This document shows positions 21,604 to 33,371 of a stretch of DNA of 64,000 bases, one piece after another. The position numbers were made by a program, and so were the translations under genes. The notes under the pieces are model-generated. The model ran no database searches and was not told the origin of the DNA. It worked only from the letters and a program-made list of their open reading frames with translations. How positions within the stretch are numbered: position 1 is the stretch's first letter; every line of letters begins with the position of its first letter. Source of the stretch: Tetrapyrgos nigripes (lineage: Eukaryota; Basidiomycota; Agaricomycetes; Agaricales; Campanellaceae). The stretch is from assembly GCA_013368315.1 (NCBI GenBank), contig JAACJM010000015.1, forward strand, positions 496,001-560,000. The letters are read 5' to 3'.

Positions 21604-22764
21604 GGCTATCACAGGAAGAACTGGAAGACGTTGTCCTTGAATGAGTCAGTCTTATACTCTGAGTTCGTAAATTAAATGAGGCTTCGTGGGGTTGGGCGCT
21701 TCTAGGGCGGTTTTACCCGGTCAGCAGGCGCCCCTTTATGCTTTGTGGGGGCCAGCTACAGCTACAGTACAGCATCGAAATCGCCTCATCATCGCAGAAT
21801 TTGAAGACAACAGCAGTCTCAACTATTGTATGAGAATGGTCTCAGTAGTCTGCCCGTTTCTGAGCCAGTTTTGGCCAAAAAATGGGACTCGTGTCGTAAA
21901 AATATTCACTATTCCTCGAGATTTCCTTCTACATATTCAGGCAATGTGCAAGAAGCCACAGTTTGTATCAATCACACTCCCGAAGAGTAAGAGTGACTTT
22001 CTGCAATACAACTTCCAAAAAAAAAGATGGCCAGAATCCCGGTTAAAATACTTAGTATAGTGGGGAAGGACTGCGGAGAAGGTTGATCCCAGTGAATACG
22101 AAAGACAAGCTCAGCCAGTACAGCCCAATGGTAGTAGGATTTAGGCCCAGACCAGCCTGGACCGATGCATTGTGGAGAGAAAAAGACCGCATAACAGAAT
22201 CTAGGCACGGTTTTGACTGTAGAGGTATGCAGTAACATAGCCGTAGTGCCCACAACATAAAAGACAGCAATTGCAATCATCAGCAATCTGGATTTCCACC
22301 AACTATTTGCATCTGCACCCGCAGTACAAAACACGATGGTAATAACCATCTCAGTCCAAAACAACACGTTCCTAACCTATGCTTCATGTAGCCCACATCC
22401 TGCAACTCTTCATCCAAACCTGATTGCAACTATCCCAACTGCGCCTGCGGCACGAGCAATCCTCCCAAGAACAACGCTTCACCCGGGCAATGCGGCTCGT
22501 CAACTTGTACTGGGAGCTGCTCAAGGTGAGCAGTCACGTTCGCTCGTAAAAACTGGACGGTTTCTTGAACGTGTCTTGTTTTAGTGGCGGATGCAGCAAA
22601 CCAGGGAGTGATTGGTGAATGCGAAACCGGAAGAAGATAGACGATATGAGGCCATAGGAGATACTAATTTGTCAAACACTGTACAGTATGCAACACCCTT
22701 GCTGAAGGATGATTCAGAGATTATTAAGATACAATCCAAGATCTAGAGATACTTACCTGCAATT
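21604..22764. other. 1.2-kb gap, mostly unassigned
   Basis: Apart from the doubtful membrane-protein frame at 21972-22367, nothing can be supported. A T/A-rich stretch and a run of eight A near 22019 are seen. Confidence 0.3.
21972..22367 (-). CDS. Possible fragment of a multi-pass membrane protein
   Basis: An open frame of 131 codons contains hydrophobic segments WTEMVITIVFCTAGA, LLMIAIAVFYVVGTTAMLL and ILSILTGILAIFFFGSC, spaced like membrane helices. Its ATG is not supported by context. An acceptor-like AG lies just upstream near 22373, so this may be the last exon of a longer gene or a relic. A second overlapping frame (22052-22276) is also hydrophobic. No family recognised, and low confidence that it is expressed. 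Confidence 0.3.
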   Translation of the reverse strand: MLFWTEMVITIVFCTAGADANSWWKSRLLMIAIAVFYVVGTTAMLLHTSTVKTVPRFCYAVFFSPQCIGPGWSGPKSYYHWAVLAELVFRIHWDQPSPQSFPTILSILTGILAIFFFGSCIAESHSYSSGV

Positions 22765-23524
22765 TTACTGGTTCTCTGCAAACGGATCCATAGTATTATC
22801 CATCATTGGGCCTCCCATAAGCGCGTCCTCTCCTTCCAGCTGTACCAGACTATGTGCTGCTTCAAGTGGTAGCCCATCCGGACCCAACCCACTCATGTCC
22901 AGCTGCATCCCGCCATCATCATTCACGCCCATGTCTATCTTCTCCTCTCCATTCATACCATCGAGTATATTCTCTCCACCAATCCCATCGAGTACATTCT
23001 CTCCATTAATCCCGTCGAGTACATTCTCTCCACTCCCAAATGCGTTTTCATCCAACGTGGGATTTTGTAAGGATAGTTGGGGAGCTTTAGGTGAAGGTGG
23101 TTTGGATACTTCCTCCGGTTCCTGACTTCGACTTTGAGCGCCTTGTGCTTCAGGGGGCTCCGTAGCGCGTACAGAGGGAGGGACTGTTACAGATTCTTGG
23201 GGTTCTTCGTTGTCCTCGTCATCTCCATCGACGACTTCGGGTTCGTCTGGTAAAGGCGCGAGAGGTTCGTCAACATTCCCTTCCTCGTCGCTGAATTGCT
23301 GTACGCGTCAAAGTCGAGGTTAAGCACGAGAAATCCACATAGCACACTCAAATGCTCACCTGCACCTTTTCGGTCTTCACCCAACGGTATATCTTGACTG
23401 AAGAACCAGGAGCGTTTTCGGGCGTTACCCAAACTTTTTCCCAACATGCTACAGGTTGCATGAGGGCTCTGCGAGCAGCTTCGGTAGTGGCGGCGCTCAC
23501 TCCAATTCTTCTTCTTGTAGACAT
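22765..23524 (-). CDS. BCL7-like protein (candidate SWI/SNF-associated factor)
   Basis: Two exons. The first encodes MSTRRRIGVSAATTEAARRA followed by CWEKVWVTPENAPGSSVKIY and RWVKTEKVQ. The pattern WEKxWVT...hxIYxWV is the signature of the BCL7 N-terminal domain, whose animal members belong to BAF (SWI/SNF) chromatin remodellers. The rest is acidic and disordered (VDGDDEDNEEPQE), with tandem nine-residue repeats of the type GENVLDGIN at 22958-23038. The intron starts GTGAGC after EKVQ and splices in phase 0. The length (about 230 residues) fits the family. The domain match is short, so chromatin function is an inference. The protein starts upstream of MED7 on the same strand. Confidence 0.6.
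22958..23038 (-). repeat. 27-bp tandem repeat inside the BCL7-like gene
   Basis: About three in-frame copies of a 27-base unit encode GENVLDGIN, GENVLDGIG and GENILDGMN. The units differ at a few third positions and at two codons. Repeat number could vary between strains. Confidence 0.8.
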
Positions 23525-23655
23525 TTTGGACTATCGAGGTAAATGAAACGGAAATGAGAGTTTGGGCTAGACGGTATCAGGTTCTTCAAAGCACTTCTAT
23601 TAAGGTTAGGGTTACAGTCATGACTACATACATAGTACAGTACAATCTTCAATTT

Positions 23656-24763
23656 TCATGGAACCTCTTCAGCCCACCTCAACAGGTCCTCTTCTGTGGT
23701 TGACACTTCCGCAGGTTTTACCTATAGATACGACGTGAGTCTGAAAGATTATAGCTAGGCCATATCCAGACTTACGGATGCCTGAGGCTCACTCGCTGGT
23801 TTAAGTGAAATCATCGACTCGGAGGTCTGAAGAAACTCAGCAATACACAATAAGGACTACAGGAGCGTGTTACCTGTCTTTGCTTCATTAACTCGTCAAG
23901 TGAACCCCTCAGGTCTTGGAGCTTCGCTTCAAGAGCATCACATTTCCTAAGATAATTTGAGAAGAAATCTATAGAGCTGTAAAAACATAACGTACGTGTG
24001 AATAGCACTGGTCTCTTCTCTCCGAAGCTCTAGTTGCCTTTTCATCATCGTCTCCAGATTGCTTCTGGCCTATGCTTATTGATGTGTAAGTGCTGATGGT
24101 AGGACTACATCATAGCTTTTGACGGACCTGGACAGGACGCAATTCGTTGGCGGCGGCCATCAAATTTTGCCCTAGCACGGAAATCCATTCTACGTGCCGG
24201 TGCCATTCAGGTTGCACGTCCCGAGGAGTAGTGGCGGTCGGAGGTGGTAAAAGTAAGGCGGATGTGAGATGAGAATAAGTGACAAGCATTGAGCGAAGAA
24301 TTGACTGCAGAGCTGGACGTCTGTCTGCAAAATGCTAAGGAAATCTAAGCGACGCCAAGGAGTCTCTACAGACATACCGACGTGAGGATCGGGAGGGTAG
24401 AGTTGTTCTCTCCCTGACTCTTCTAGAGACGGTATACGGTCCTTGATCTAGTATCCAGTTGAGATATATTCGCGAACTAAACTGAAGAACACTCACAAAC
24501 CACCTGTCCCCAAAAACATCGTAATATGGTTCAGGCTCTTCTAAGATCCAGTCAACGCGTGGTTTGTCAAGTTGCGTCAGAGGCCAATCTGGAACATCAG
24601 CCTCGTCATTGAGAATGTCGCTCTGTTTTATTGAGGCAGGATCCACATCTTGTGGAGCGCGTTCTTTCAGCAGAGCCAGTAGGTGAAGGTTATGTGAGGT
24701 ATATCTGGTGTAGTGCGAGGGTGGTGATGGGAATGGGTTTCTGAGCTCAGCATCTTCCTCCAT
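23656..24763 (-). CDS. MED7: Mediator of RNA polymerase II transcription subunit 7
   Basis: Med7 is a hinge subunit of the Mediator middle module, pairing with Med21. The N terminus has the family hallmark RNPFPSPPSHYTRYTSHNLH with LLALLKERAP, then WPLTQLDKPRVDWILEEPEP, IPSLEESGREQLYPP, RRPALQSILRSMLVTYSHL and the long helix ELRPVQARSNLETMMKRQLE. A C-terminal coiled coil follows (KCDALEAKLQDLRGSLDELM). It ends LLRWAEEVP. Six exons all join in frame with short introns. Length (about 270 residues) is normal. No break seen here, which shows that frame breaks in the window are sporadic. Confidence 0.95.
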
Positions 24764-25392
24764 GATACGTCGTGTAGGTCAAGCAAGAGAAAATATACTT
24801 TCGTTTGCAGTCGCGGTCAAAAGTCAAGGCACGGTACCCCTAACCCTACGTGTTCCATTAAGCTTCAAGTTCAAGCAACTCTCTCTATGTCCCGCCGGCC
24901 TACCGTCGTGCCCTTACATGTACAGTAGAAGTGTAGCAAGTATGTACTTAATCTAGTTCCGTATTAGTCTATCTATGTCTACTATGTATACATACGTGTA
25001 TTCCTATATCCGGCTTGGCTTGCTACCATCATGGCGACCCTTGAGAAGTTGAGTCGTTAGCTCGTCTACGGTCTGCGTCGTGGTAAATCCCGTGAACGGT
25101 GATGTACTGCTGCTTACATTGACATACTTCCCGAACTAGCGTTTCAGTTATTTGGACCCACGCCGCGTAATAAACTCCTCCTCTAACCACTGCACTGATT
25201 CTGTTGGAAACGGCGGCGCTTGATCATGATTGGCCCGTGCTATGTATACCGAACAGAAAATGCGGGGAAAAAGTCGTTGATGAAGATCCTGCCGTTCAAC
25301 AATTTCAAAATATTTCCGAGATTCCAGATTCCCTATGGCTATATAAGTAGTGCGGGCTGCGTATACTCCTTGACCCTCTCCCTCTCGCCACC
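24764..25392. promoter_or_regulatory. Divergent intergenic region with TATA box for the acyl-CoA ligase
   Basis: TATATAAG lies at 25340-25347, about 46 bases before the ligase ATG. It is followed by a CT-rich tract and the start context CGCCACCATGTCC. A canonical TATA box is unusual among the genes here and suggests inducible expression. The remainder shows no gene. Confidence 0.55.
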
Positions 25393-28093
25393 ATGTCCGC
25401 CGTGCATGAGTTCCGCTCACCTTTGTCTTTGCCTCAAATCCCCGATGACCTTACTATTCCCCAGTTCTTACTCGAATACAAGCACTCCTTGATGCCCGCC
25501 AGGCCTCACAATGCCCCTTGGTTAATTGAAGATCATTCTGGCAGAGGAATATTGACCGAAGAGGTGCTTATTCGCTGTCGCATGCATTCCAGCTGCAACT
25601 TTACTCTGACGTCTTCTTACGCGTCTTCTAGCTACGCGAGCGGACGTACAAGCTAGCCAACGCGTTGAACACGAGATGGAACATAGGTACGTTGCGAGCA
25701 ACGATAACGCAGCCGTCGTATCTCACCGGCACCGCCTGCAATCCTTTGTTACCCCTTTGATGATGATAGGGGAGAATGACGTAGGTAAGATCCGTCTTGT
25801 CATCCCGACCCACTCGTTCGCATACCCAGCTTTTTCCCCCGTTAGTGTGCATTTTCAGTCCGAACAATGTTGGTACGTCGTGTGCTTGATGAGCTTCTGC
25901 GTTTGAGTAACGGTTTCTGGTCCATAGACTATCCCGTTTCAATCTGGGCCATCCATTCCCTCGGAGCAGTCGTAACGTGAGTGCTCACTCCGAGGAATCG
26001 TAATGTGGATGAACATGCTGAGTATTCTTTCTAGTCCTGCCAACCCAAGTTATACCGCAGACGAGCTCGTGTACCAGCTTGAAATAAGTCGGGCACGTCT
26101 GATCTTCACCCACTCAGACTTTTTGGAAACTGCTCTGGCTGCCGCTCAGAAGGCAGGAATATCCCAAGACAATGTTATCGTAATACCCGGTAACGCCACG
26201 GGGAAGAAAACCGCAGAAGCAGTTACTGTTGATAGTCTGGTTTCGTCAGCCAAATCCACTTCATTCAAGCACTGCAGGCTAAGACCCGGACAAGCGAAAA
26301 CGAAGCTAGCGTTTCTCTCTTTTTCCAGTGGAACGACAGGTATGGGTTGTGACGTACTATCTGCATGATGTAACTCAGCCTTTGTACACAGGGAAACCAA
26401 AGGCTGTCGCTATCCCGCATTACTCTGTTATCTCTAATGTCATTCAGAAGGCAGTACACTACAAAATTGGGAACCCTTCTGCAGAGAAGATATTCCTACC
26501 CGGCGACGTTAGTCTCGGAGGTATGTTTCCTCAGAGTATTGACGAACTCTGGGTCTTCTGACTTGATTGCCAGTTTTACCTTTCTTTCGTGAGTCATTGA
26601 ACAAACCTTTCGTTTCACAAATGCTCATATCACAGTGAAGACATCTATGGTCTAATTGTCACAGTATGTACAGACATTCCGTTTATGTGCTATGTTCTCT
26701 AACACTAAGCTGTTCCAGATGCATTTTATGCTTTTCTGTGGGGTAAATGTCGAGTTGTAGGCTTCAAACTGTCCCTCAAGCTCACGTCATAAAAGGTCTC
26801 TATAGTCGTCATACCAAAATTCAACTTGGTCGAATTCCTCAAAAGCATTGTACGACACAAAATTATGCATCTATCGTGAGTTTCCTATCTTACGTCGAGT
26901 GAATTGAAGGGTGACCATGTCCAGGGTTGTACCACCTCAAGTTGTCTTGCTTTGCAAGCATCCTGCTGTGAAAGACTATGACCTGACACACGTCAAGGTT
27001 CGTCTTATCGGTCGGTATGCATGCAAACCTAACCCTCTCTGACGGTTTGTATTCTCCTAGTACATCATGTCGGGAGCTGCTCCTCTTTCCGGTGAGCTAA
27101 TCCCACAACTTCAGCAGTTGTGTCCAAAAGCCAGCATCGGGCAGGGTTATGGTGTGTTCCTCTCGTATTAGTGACAGTTTGGGTTCTCATTCCCATCACT
27201 TGCAGGGATGACCGAAACAGCTACGACTATATCAATGTTCCCTCCGGAGCAGAAGATTGGGACTCTGGGCAGCGCTGGTGTCCTAATTCCTGGAATCAAA
27301 GCCCGTGTAGTCAAGGCGGATGGTAGTCTGGCTAAAGAAGGTGAGCAAGGAGAGCTGGTGGTTACTGGTCCGTCCATGGCACTTGGGTATCTTAACAACG
27401 AGGCCGCGTAAGTTCACTCTCCTCGTGACTCGTCAAGTCGTTAAAGCTGGTTTTCAGAACGAAAGAGACGTTTATAAACGGTTGGGTACGAACTGGCGAT
27501 GAGGTTATAGTGAAGAATCAGGAGGTGTATGTGGTTGACCGTCTTAAGGAGATCATCAAGGCGAGTTGTGGCAATCTTGAATTGTGTATGTGCCCTCACC
27601 TAGGACACTAGGTCCGAGGATTCCAAGTCGCTCCAGCCGAGCTTGAAGGACATCTTCTGCTCCATCCTGCGGTTAATGATGTTTGTGTCGTTGGTATACC
27701 AGACGACTATAGCGGAGAAGTCCCAATGGCATTTGTCGTCGTTGACCCGAAGCTGAAGCCAATTGTGGACGGAAACCTGGAGGAGGCAGAGAAGCTGAAG
27801 AGGATTGTGACGAAGGTATGTTATCTTCCAATGGCGAGTACAGATAAGTGTTTAACAATTGCAAAATTTGCAGCACGTATCAGATTCCAAAATCCAGTAC
27901 AAATGGCTAGCAGGAGGAGTCGAGTTTATCGACGCTATACCCAAGAACCCTTCAGGAAAGATTGTGAGTTGCCGTCACCGCATGTGTACTTGCCTGGAGC
28001 TAACTGCTGATTCTGCAGCTACGTCGTGTTCTCAGAGATACCGTCAAGGGGAGGAAGCAGAACAGTTGGTCTGCGGTGCGGACGAAACTCTAG
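25393..28093 (+). CDS. 4-coumarate-CoA-ligase-like acyl-AMP/CoA ligase (ANL superfamily)
   Basis: It activates a carboxylic acid with ATP to an acyl-AMP and transfers it to CoA. Core motifs are in order: the P-loop [73 protein letters not shown], the hinge [20 protein letters not shown] and the catalytic Lys in [12 protein letters not shown]. About 16 exons of 20-350 bases are needed, more than elsewhere in the window, and all splice in frame. One intron (27561-27611) has a GC donor. The C terminus shows no obvious SKL peroxisomal signal. The substrate (phenylpropanoid, fatty or other acid) cannot be told from sequence. A TATA-driven promoter suggests regulation. Confidence 0.9.
27561..27611 (+). 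other. GC-AG intron in the acyl-CoA ligase gene
   Basis: The exon ends ATCATCAAG and the intron starts GCGAGT and ends CACTAG. Splicing joins DRLKEIIK to VRGFQVAP, an invariant junction in the family, so the GC donor is forced by homology. Confidence 0.85.
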
Positions 28094-28353
28094 AAGCCTC
28101 AAGGACATGTTTAGACACTTGTTATATATTTTAGGTAGCCAGCGAGAGAAAGACGCCAGCGTGCCATCAGAGAACAAGCATCATCCTGTATCAAACTTAG
28201 AGGACCTGTACAGTCAGCGAGCTCTCAGTGTATTCATCTAATAGCATAAATTCCGAAGAAAAGAGATCTTGAGGTCAGAGAATATGAAGACGCGATATTT
28301 ACTAGTATTTGGATCCACCTTCCTCCTCGCACTCACTCTGATTCTGGTACACC

Positions 28354-29247
28354 ATGGGCCGAAAAATAGCCTCCCAGGTGCATCAGCAAATATCTCGTCA
28401 ATTGCGTGGACATATCAAAGCTCAAAATCAGATACCACGTTGGTACCAAGCCGTACTTGACCACCCCCCTCTACCTCTTCCACCCAAAGCACCTCCCACA
28501 CGAACTGCTTACGACACAAAACAACCGAAAACACCACAGAAGCTACGGCCTTATGACCCCAAGCCTTTGGCTATATACTATCTAGAAGACGAAATTCGTC
28601 GACAGTTTTTCCGGGATCATCCGTTTGAGGCGTTTCGTCCAACTACTTTGACAGAGGGTCAGACCATAGCACCCGCGCACCCTATCCAAGGAAAGGAATG
28701 GACGAGGTTAAGGCAAAGAGGTAGAAAGCCATCTCCAGAAGAGTGCGTTTCTATGGCTTTTTGACGCGTTTTTTTCACTCATGTCGTGGTCGTGTCCAGT
28801 GCCATACAGTTTGCCTTGAACTTGCATCAATACCACGACATCTCCTTATCGTATGCGTACGCTAGGGCAGTAGCCCAGTTCCGTGCATTGCGCTCAGAGC
28901 ATCATATCGCGACGGTCATGGCAGCGACAGAAGCTGACACTCTCGGTGGTATTTTCCAAAATTCCGAAACTGCACATGCATTCGAGAAGGAGGTTAAGAA
29001 CTTGGCTAGCTGGGAGAGGCTAGCAGAGTTGGATGAGGGTGCTATTGCTGCTAGGAAGAGATGGCGTGCTATTGCTCAAGGTAGCCAGGAGCCAAGGGAG
29101 TGGTCAAAGGGGCAGGAGTATGTGCGTTTGTGGAGGGAGGGTATCAAGCCGCGGTATATGCCCGCCTTGACGGAGCCCGTCAAACCAGCATCTGAAGCAA
29201 TGTCTCCGGACTATATGGGTGTCAACGCACCAAAACAAGCTTTCTAG
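28354..29247 (+). CDS. RSM25: Mitochondrial small ribosomal subunit protein mS23 (Rsm25)
   Basis: A mitoribosomal small-subunit protein. It starts GRKIASQVHQQISRQLRGHI after Met and continues with PRWYQAVLDHPPLPLPPKAP, the family signature, and LRPYDPKPLAIYYLEDEIRR, QFFRDHPFEAFRP. After a 57-base intron at about 28743 it reads AIQFALNLHQYHDISLSYAY. It ends MSPDYMGVNAPKQAF. Total length about 275 residues, as in other fungi. A small upstream ORF at 28269 with one hydrophobic stretch overlaps the start and is not convincing. It is convergent with RAD14; the 3' ends lie about 50 bases apart. Confidence 0.88.
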
Positions 29248-29299
29248 TAGATTGCTTAAAATTATAGAGTTACATACTAATAATATACAGGTGGTGCAT

Positions 29300-30471
29300 C
29301 TATAATTCCTCGAACTCCACTGTGAACCCACATTCGTGACATATCTGTTTTGCGACAGCCGTCAGATCCCTTCTCTGATGGTCCAAATGCATGTTTGTGC
29401 TCAGCATCCTGTCGTTTCTGCCAGATGCCCTCCTTCGTCCGTTTCCTGAGATCCTTCAAGCCCTGCTCAAATTTCTTATTCTTCTTTTTCTTCTTCTCTG
29501 CGGTACGCCGCTCGTATTCTGCGTCTAGTGCTTCTGATGAACCCCATTTCTTCCAAGCAAATTCTTCGACCTGATACCGCATAAACAGCATCATGTTTGC
29601 AAATGTAGATTTGTGGGGATTGGCTTTGAGTAGATGGGGCATGGCTTCTTGGTCACGGAGTTCGGCTGACAACGACATGAGCATACATGAAACTGGGAAA
29701 GAGTCATACGTACGATCTGTCAACAGATAATCCTGCATGCATAGACATTGAGCATGTACACCAATTGCATCAGATGAATGAGACACTCTACCTCCTTGCA
29801 CTCGGTTTTAGTCAAGAGACTATATTTCTCTGGCTTGTCTTTCTCGCATCTCTTGCAGACAAGTGTACCAAACACTTTCTTGTATAAATGGTCTATGTCG
29901 ATGCTGCTGCATTCAAAACACTTGGGATTGCGATCAGGGTCAAGAGATATAGCTATAGTATCAAAGTGCACATGAGTAAGAGAGGCGAGCAAATGGAAGA
30001 TACTTACCAGGCTCCAACGTCTGCATAGCTCGTTGACGTTCTCTTTCTTGTTCTTTCCTTCGAGTAGCTTCATCCACCTCTAATCCCTCTTCTACCAGAA
30101 ATCCTCCTTTCGAGTTTGCCATCTTGGAAAGGTCATATTCGAAATAAGTCCCTAATCTCGAGTCACGCTGCAAACGAGATGGTTTGCCAGGTGCAGTGGG
30201 TGAATTGGAGGTGGCTGGAGTAACACCCAAGGGTCTTTTGTTGTTGGCATTGACAGAAGTCGACGAGCTTGCTTCTTCTCGTTCTCGTTGAAGGGATTTG
30301 GCTATAGGAGTGTTTGGGACAAAGTGCTTATACAGAGACAGACAAAAAAAAAAACAGACCTTTCAGACGGTGTAGCTCAAATTGCTTGATTTGCTCTGGT
30401 GTCAAAGGCAGGGTATTTGATCCAGAAGCTCTGGAAGGGGGTGTAACAGGCCGACTTTCCACTTCTGACAT
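29300..30471 (-). CDS. RAD14: DNA repair protein RAD14 (XPA homologue)
   Basis: It recognises and verifies lesions in nucleotide excision repair. The zinc finger is [18 protein letters not shown] then TLVCKRC. The DNA-binding core is [54 protein letters not shown], followed by a Lys-rich helix and KHAFGPSEK. Near 29368-29370 a GGG puts the last 30 codons out of frame. With GG the tail would be [20 protein letters not shown] and EL, the normal Rad14/XPA ending, with a stop at 29300. As written, translation runs to 29277 with an unrelated tail. Start [17 protein letters not shown] at 30471; five exons. The Lys-rich stretch ([12 protein letters not shown]) is normal for fungal members. Confidence 0.92.
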
Positions 30472-30702
30472 GGTAAGAAAATAAGAGTAAGACGCGCTTT
30501 AGACTTTAGTCATGCGAGTCATTACCGTGGCGCAGGCACGTGAAGCCCATGACCATAAAAAATCTACGGACGCGACAATTTCAAAGCGGCGCAACGACAA
30601 AGACTTGATAATCCAGAACTTGAAGGCGAGGTACACAAGTGCATTTACAGTTCCCATATAGTACATTCACAGCGAAAGCAAGGCAAGTAAACCTAATTAA
30701 AT

Positions 30703-33371
30703 CTAAGTAGTCGACGGAGTATCAACCGCCATCGGTTCCGAAGCCTCTCCAGTGCCATTCGAGTCCGACTTTTTATCAGAATCAACGTCCATAGCCGGAG
30801 AATCAGTCCCCGCTGCAGCAGCTGGAGTTCCATTGGACAGAATCCTGGCAACAGTGGTATGCCCACTAGGTCCAGCTCCATGAGTAGGTGCTGCACTCGT
30901 ACTCATAATACCAATCCCAGCACCACCGAATTTCTTACGACTGGGTGTTACAGTTTCGGTGGAATCGGGGTCTTTGTGTTTGGCGTGATTTCTTCGACCT
31001 CCTTCGCCCTCGTCGTCTGAATCTGAGAGTTCACCGTCGTTTTGTCTTCGTGAGTCGAGAAGTCTGCGTGGACGACGGGTGTCGGGGGGTATCAAGTCTT
31101 CATCTTCATTTGGGTCGTCCATGGCGGCGTCGATGGGGAGAGAAGGGACGTCTGAAGGTGACCATTCAGCAATAGCATTGCATTCGCAGCGTGGAACATA
31201 CCGGACATCTGGACACTGGGTGGTCCACCCATATGCCTCAAATTCTCCATCACAATACGTTTTACACGGTTGAGATACGCTGGAGTGTTCAGATCATCTG
31301 CATTTGATGATTTGACGTCCAGCTGGTAGTCTGGGCCAAAGTACTCGTAATACTCGTTGACGGGAATTTCTAGAGTCAATCGCATGTGAGAGAATTGCCC
31401 TGTAGCAAATGAAATGACCATCGAAACAAGTACATACCAGGCCCGAGTTCCATGCCTGCAGCTAAACCTGTCTCGTACGCCCATGCCCGACTGACATTAC
31501 GCATGGTGTAACCGCCTCCGCCGAGTAACAACAGGGGTTTGTTGAAGGACTTGACGAATTTGACACAGTTTGCGTGTCCTGGTCATGCAGGTACATAGCG
31601 TGAGTGACGATGAGACCCCGACAGCATCTCATGAACCTACCTCGCATAGACAAGTTCAAACACCCAAGTTTATCTCCAGACAAGGAATCGGTACCACACT
31701 GAAGGACGATTGCAGAGGGATCGTATGATTCCATGACTTGTCGGATGACCTGAACCAGAGAGTCAGTTCCAAATATACGTGCAAAGAAAAGCCAAAAACG
31801 AAACGACGTACAGGCTCAAAAACGGATTTATAATTTTCATCAGATATACCATCCCTCAAAGGGAAATTTAAAGCGTAATATTTGCCCTTCATCACGCCGA
31901 CGTCCTGCGCAGTAGACAGACAGATTAGTAAATCCTTCCATTTATACAGTGAAAGCAAAACGTAAAACGCAACGCTGACGCTCACCCTCAACTCTCCCGT
32001 TCCAGGGAAATATTCTCCATACTTGTGGAAACTGACCGTCATGACACGATCTGTGGTATAGAACGCTTCTTCTACACCATCACCATGATGCACGTCAATG
32101 TCGATGTACAGGACACGATTATGGTACCTGAAACCGCGCCAGCACGTCAGTCATTTTTTCATCACCAAAACTTCACGAAAAAGGAAAGATACCTCAACAA
32201 CTCCAGGATTCCCAGTACGATGTCTATGATCAACAGAAGACATGTAAAAAGAACGGAGGAGTTCGTCAACCTGGCTCTCATACACATTAACCACACAATG
32301 AAAACGCAGAAACTTACCATTAACATAGCAAAACCCACTCGCCTCGCTCTTTTTAGCATGGTGAAGACCCCCAGCCCAGTTGACAGCGATGTCGCATTTG
32401 TCTCGGGAAAGCCGGGCTGCGCCCTCTGTATGTAAAATGCAAGCAAGGCAAATAGGCAACGTCAGTCAATGATTTAATCAGCGAGAAAAGAAAGACAAAA
32501 CAGCAACACATACCCATCGAACCGCCCGCAGAAATCGAGCAATAATCAAACAGTCCATCAAACACTGGACAATCGTCTCCGACATTGTCTGTATTCCAAA
32601 GTGGTCGAGAGAGAGAAACAGAGAACAAATCAGTATGTGGAGTGCGGGGAGTCGCACACGAAGACGAAGGCAGAGCACCAGATATTGAAGGCAAAAAGGC
32701 GACACGTACATTTATGTTGCTCCCGTAAAAACGAATTCATATTACTAGGACTAATCCGACCAAGGAATTCAACATAGTCGTCGGAATGAAATTGGGTCAT
32801 TTCGCGCTTGGTGGCGGGTTTTGCACGCTTTAAGGTGTAGAGGTGTTGTTTTTGCGTTCACGGTTGGTTGATTGATTGGAATTATAGCGCCGTTGCATAG
32901 AAGAAAAACAGAAACAGGCAACGGGGAAAAGAAAAGGAAAGGAAGGCAAAGGAAGGCAAAGTAAGACGTTCATCCCTAGCACCAAAAACGCATAGCATAT
33001 CTAGACTGTCCACTTACGAAAATCTCCATCTTTTTATATAAACCATAGTTCATCACAAGTGAATGACACATGCGTATCCTTGTTGGTTTCATTCTGAAAA
33101 AAAAAATTAGGTTTTGCCTTCGTCAACTGGTCTGGTCTGAAGGAGTAGAAAAGAAAGGGGAACACAGCGCGCTTTTGCGCTGCGCTGCGTGCTTACGGAT
33201 GTCCAGGGCCATAATGGAATCCTCCAATGTCCGAATCGAAGAAATAACACTGGATTGTAAGGGAAAAGGTGAATTAGTGACATTGCTTTGGAGAGAAGAC
33301 GAATATGAATGAGAAGAGCTGCAGGTACATACCACTCTTTTCTTTTGCTCGCCAGCAATTGGTTCCATCAT
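30703..33371 (-). CDS. RPD3: Class I histone deacetylase RPD3
   Basis: A zinc-dependent histone deacetylase, catalytic subunit of Sin3/Rpd3 complexes. It starts [20 protein letters not shown], continues [55 protein letters not shown], then [20 protein letters not shown] and [20 protein letters not shown] with the catalytic His pair. The zinc site is in [17 protein letters not shown]. Then [35 protein letters not shown] and [20 protein letters not shown]. About ten exons are needed, with one 12-base T run before an acceptor. All frames join. The C-terminal tail (about 140 residues) is acidic then Ser/Ala-rich ([13 protein letters not shown]). It shows no break. Confidence 0.96.

Noticed and set aside
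22709..23125. Plus-strand Ser/Pro-rich frame opposite the BCL7-like gene
   Set aside because: It is the antisense of the 27-bp repeat and acidic tail; composition follows the real gene.
28269..28460. Upstream ORF with one hydrophobic stretch before mS23
   Set aside because: It overlaps the mS23 start, has no family similarity and lies in the leader; probably chance.
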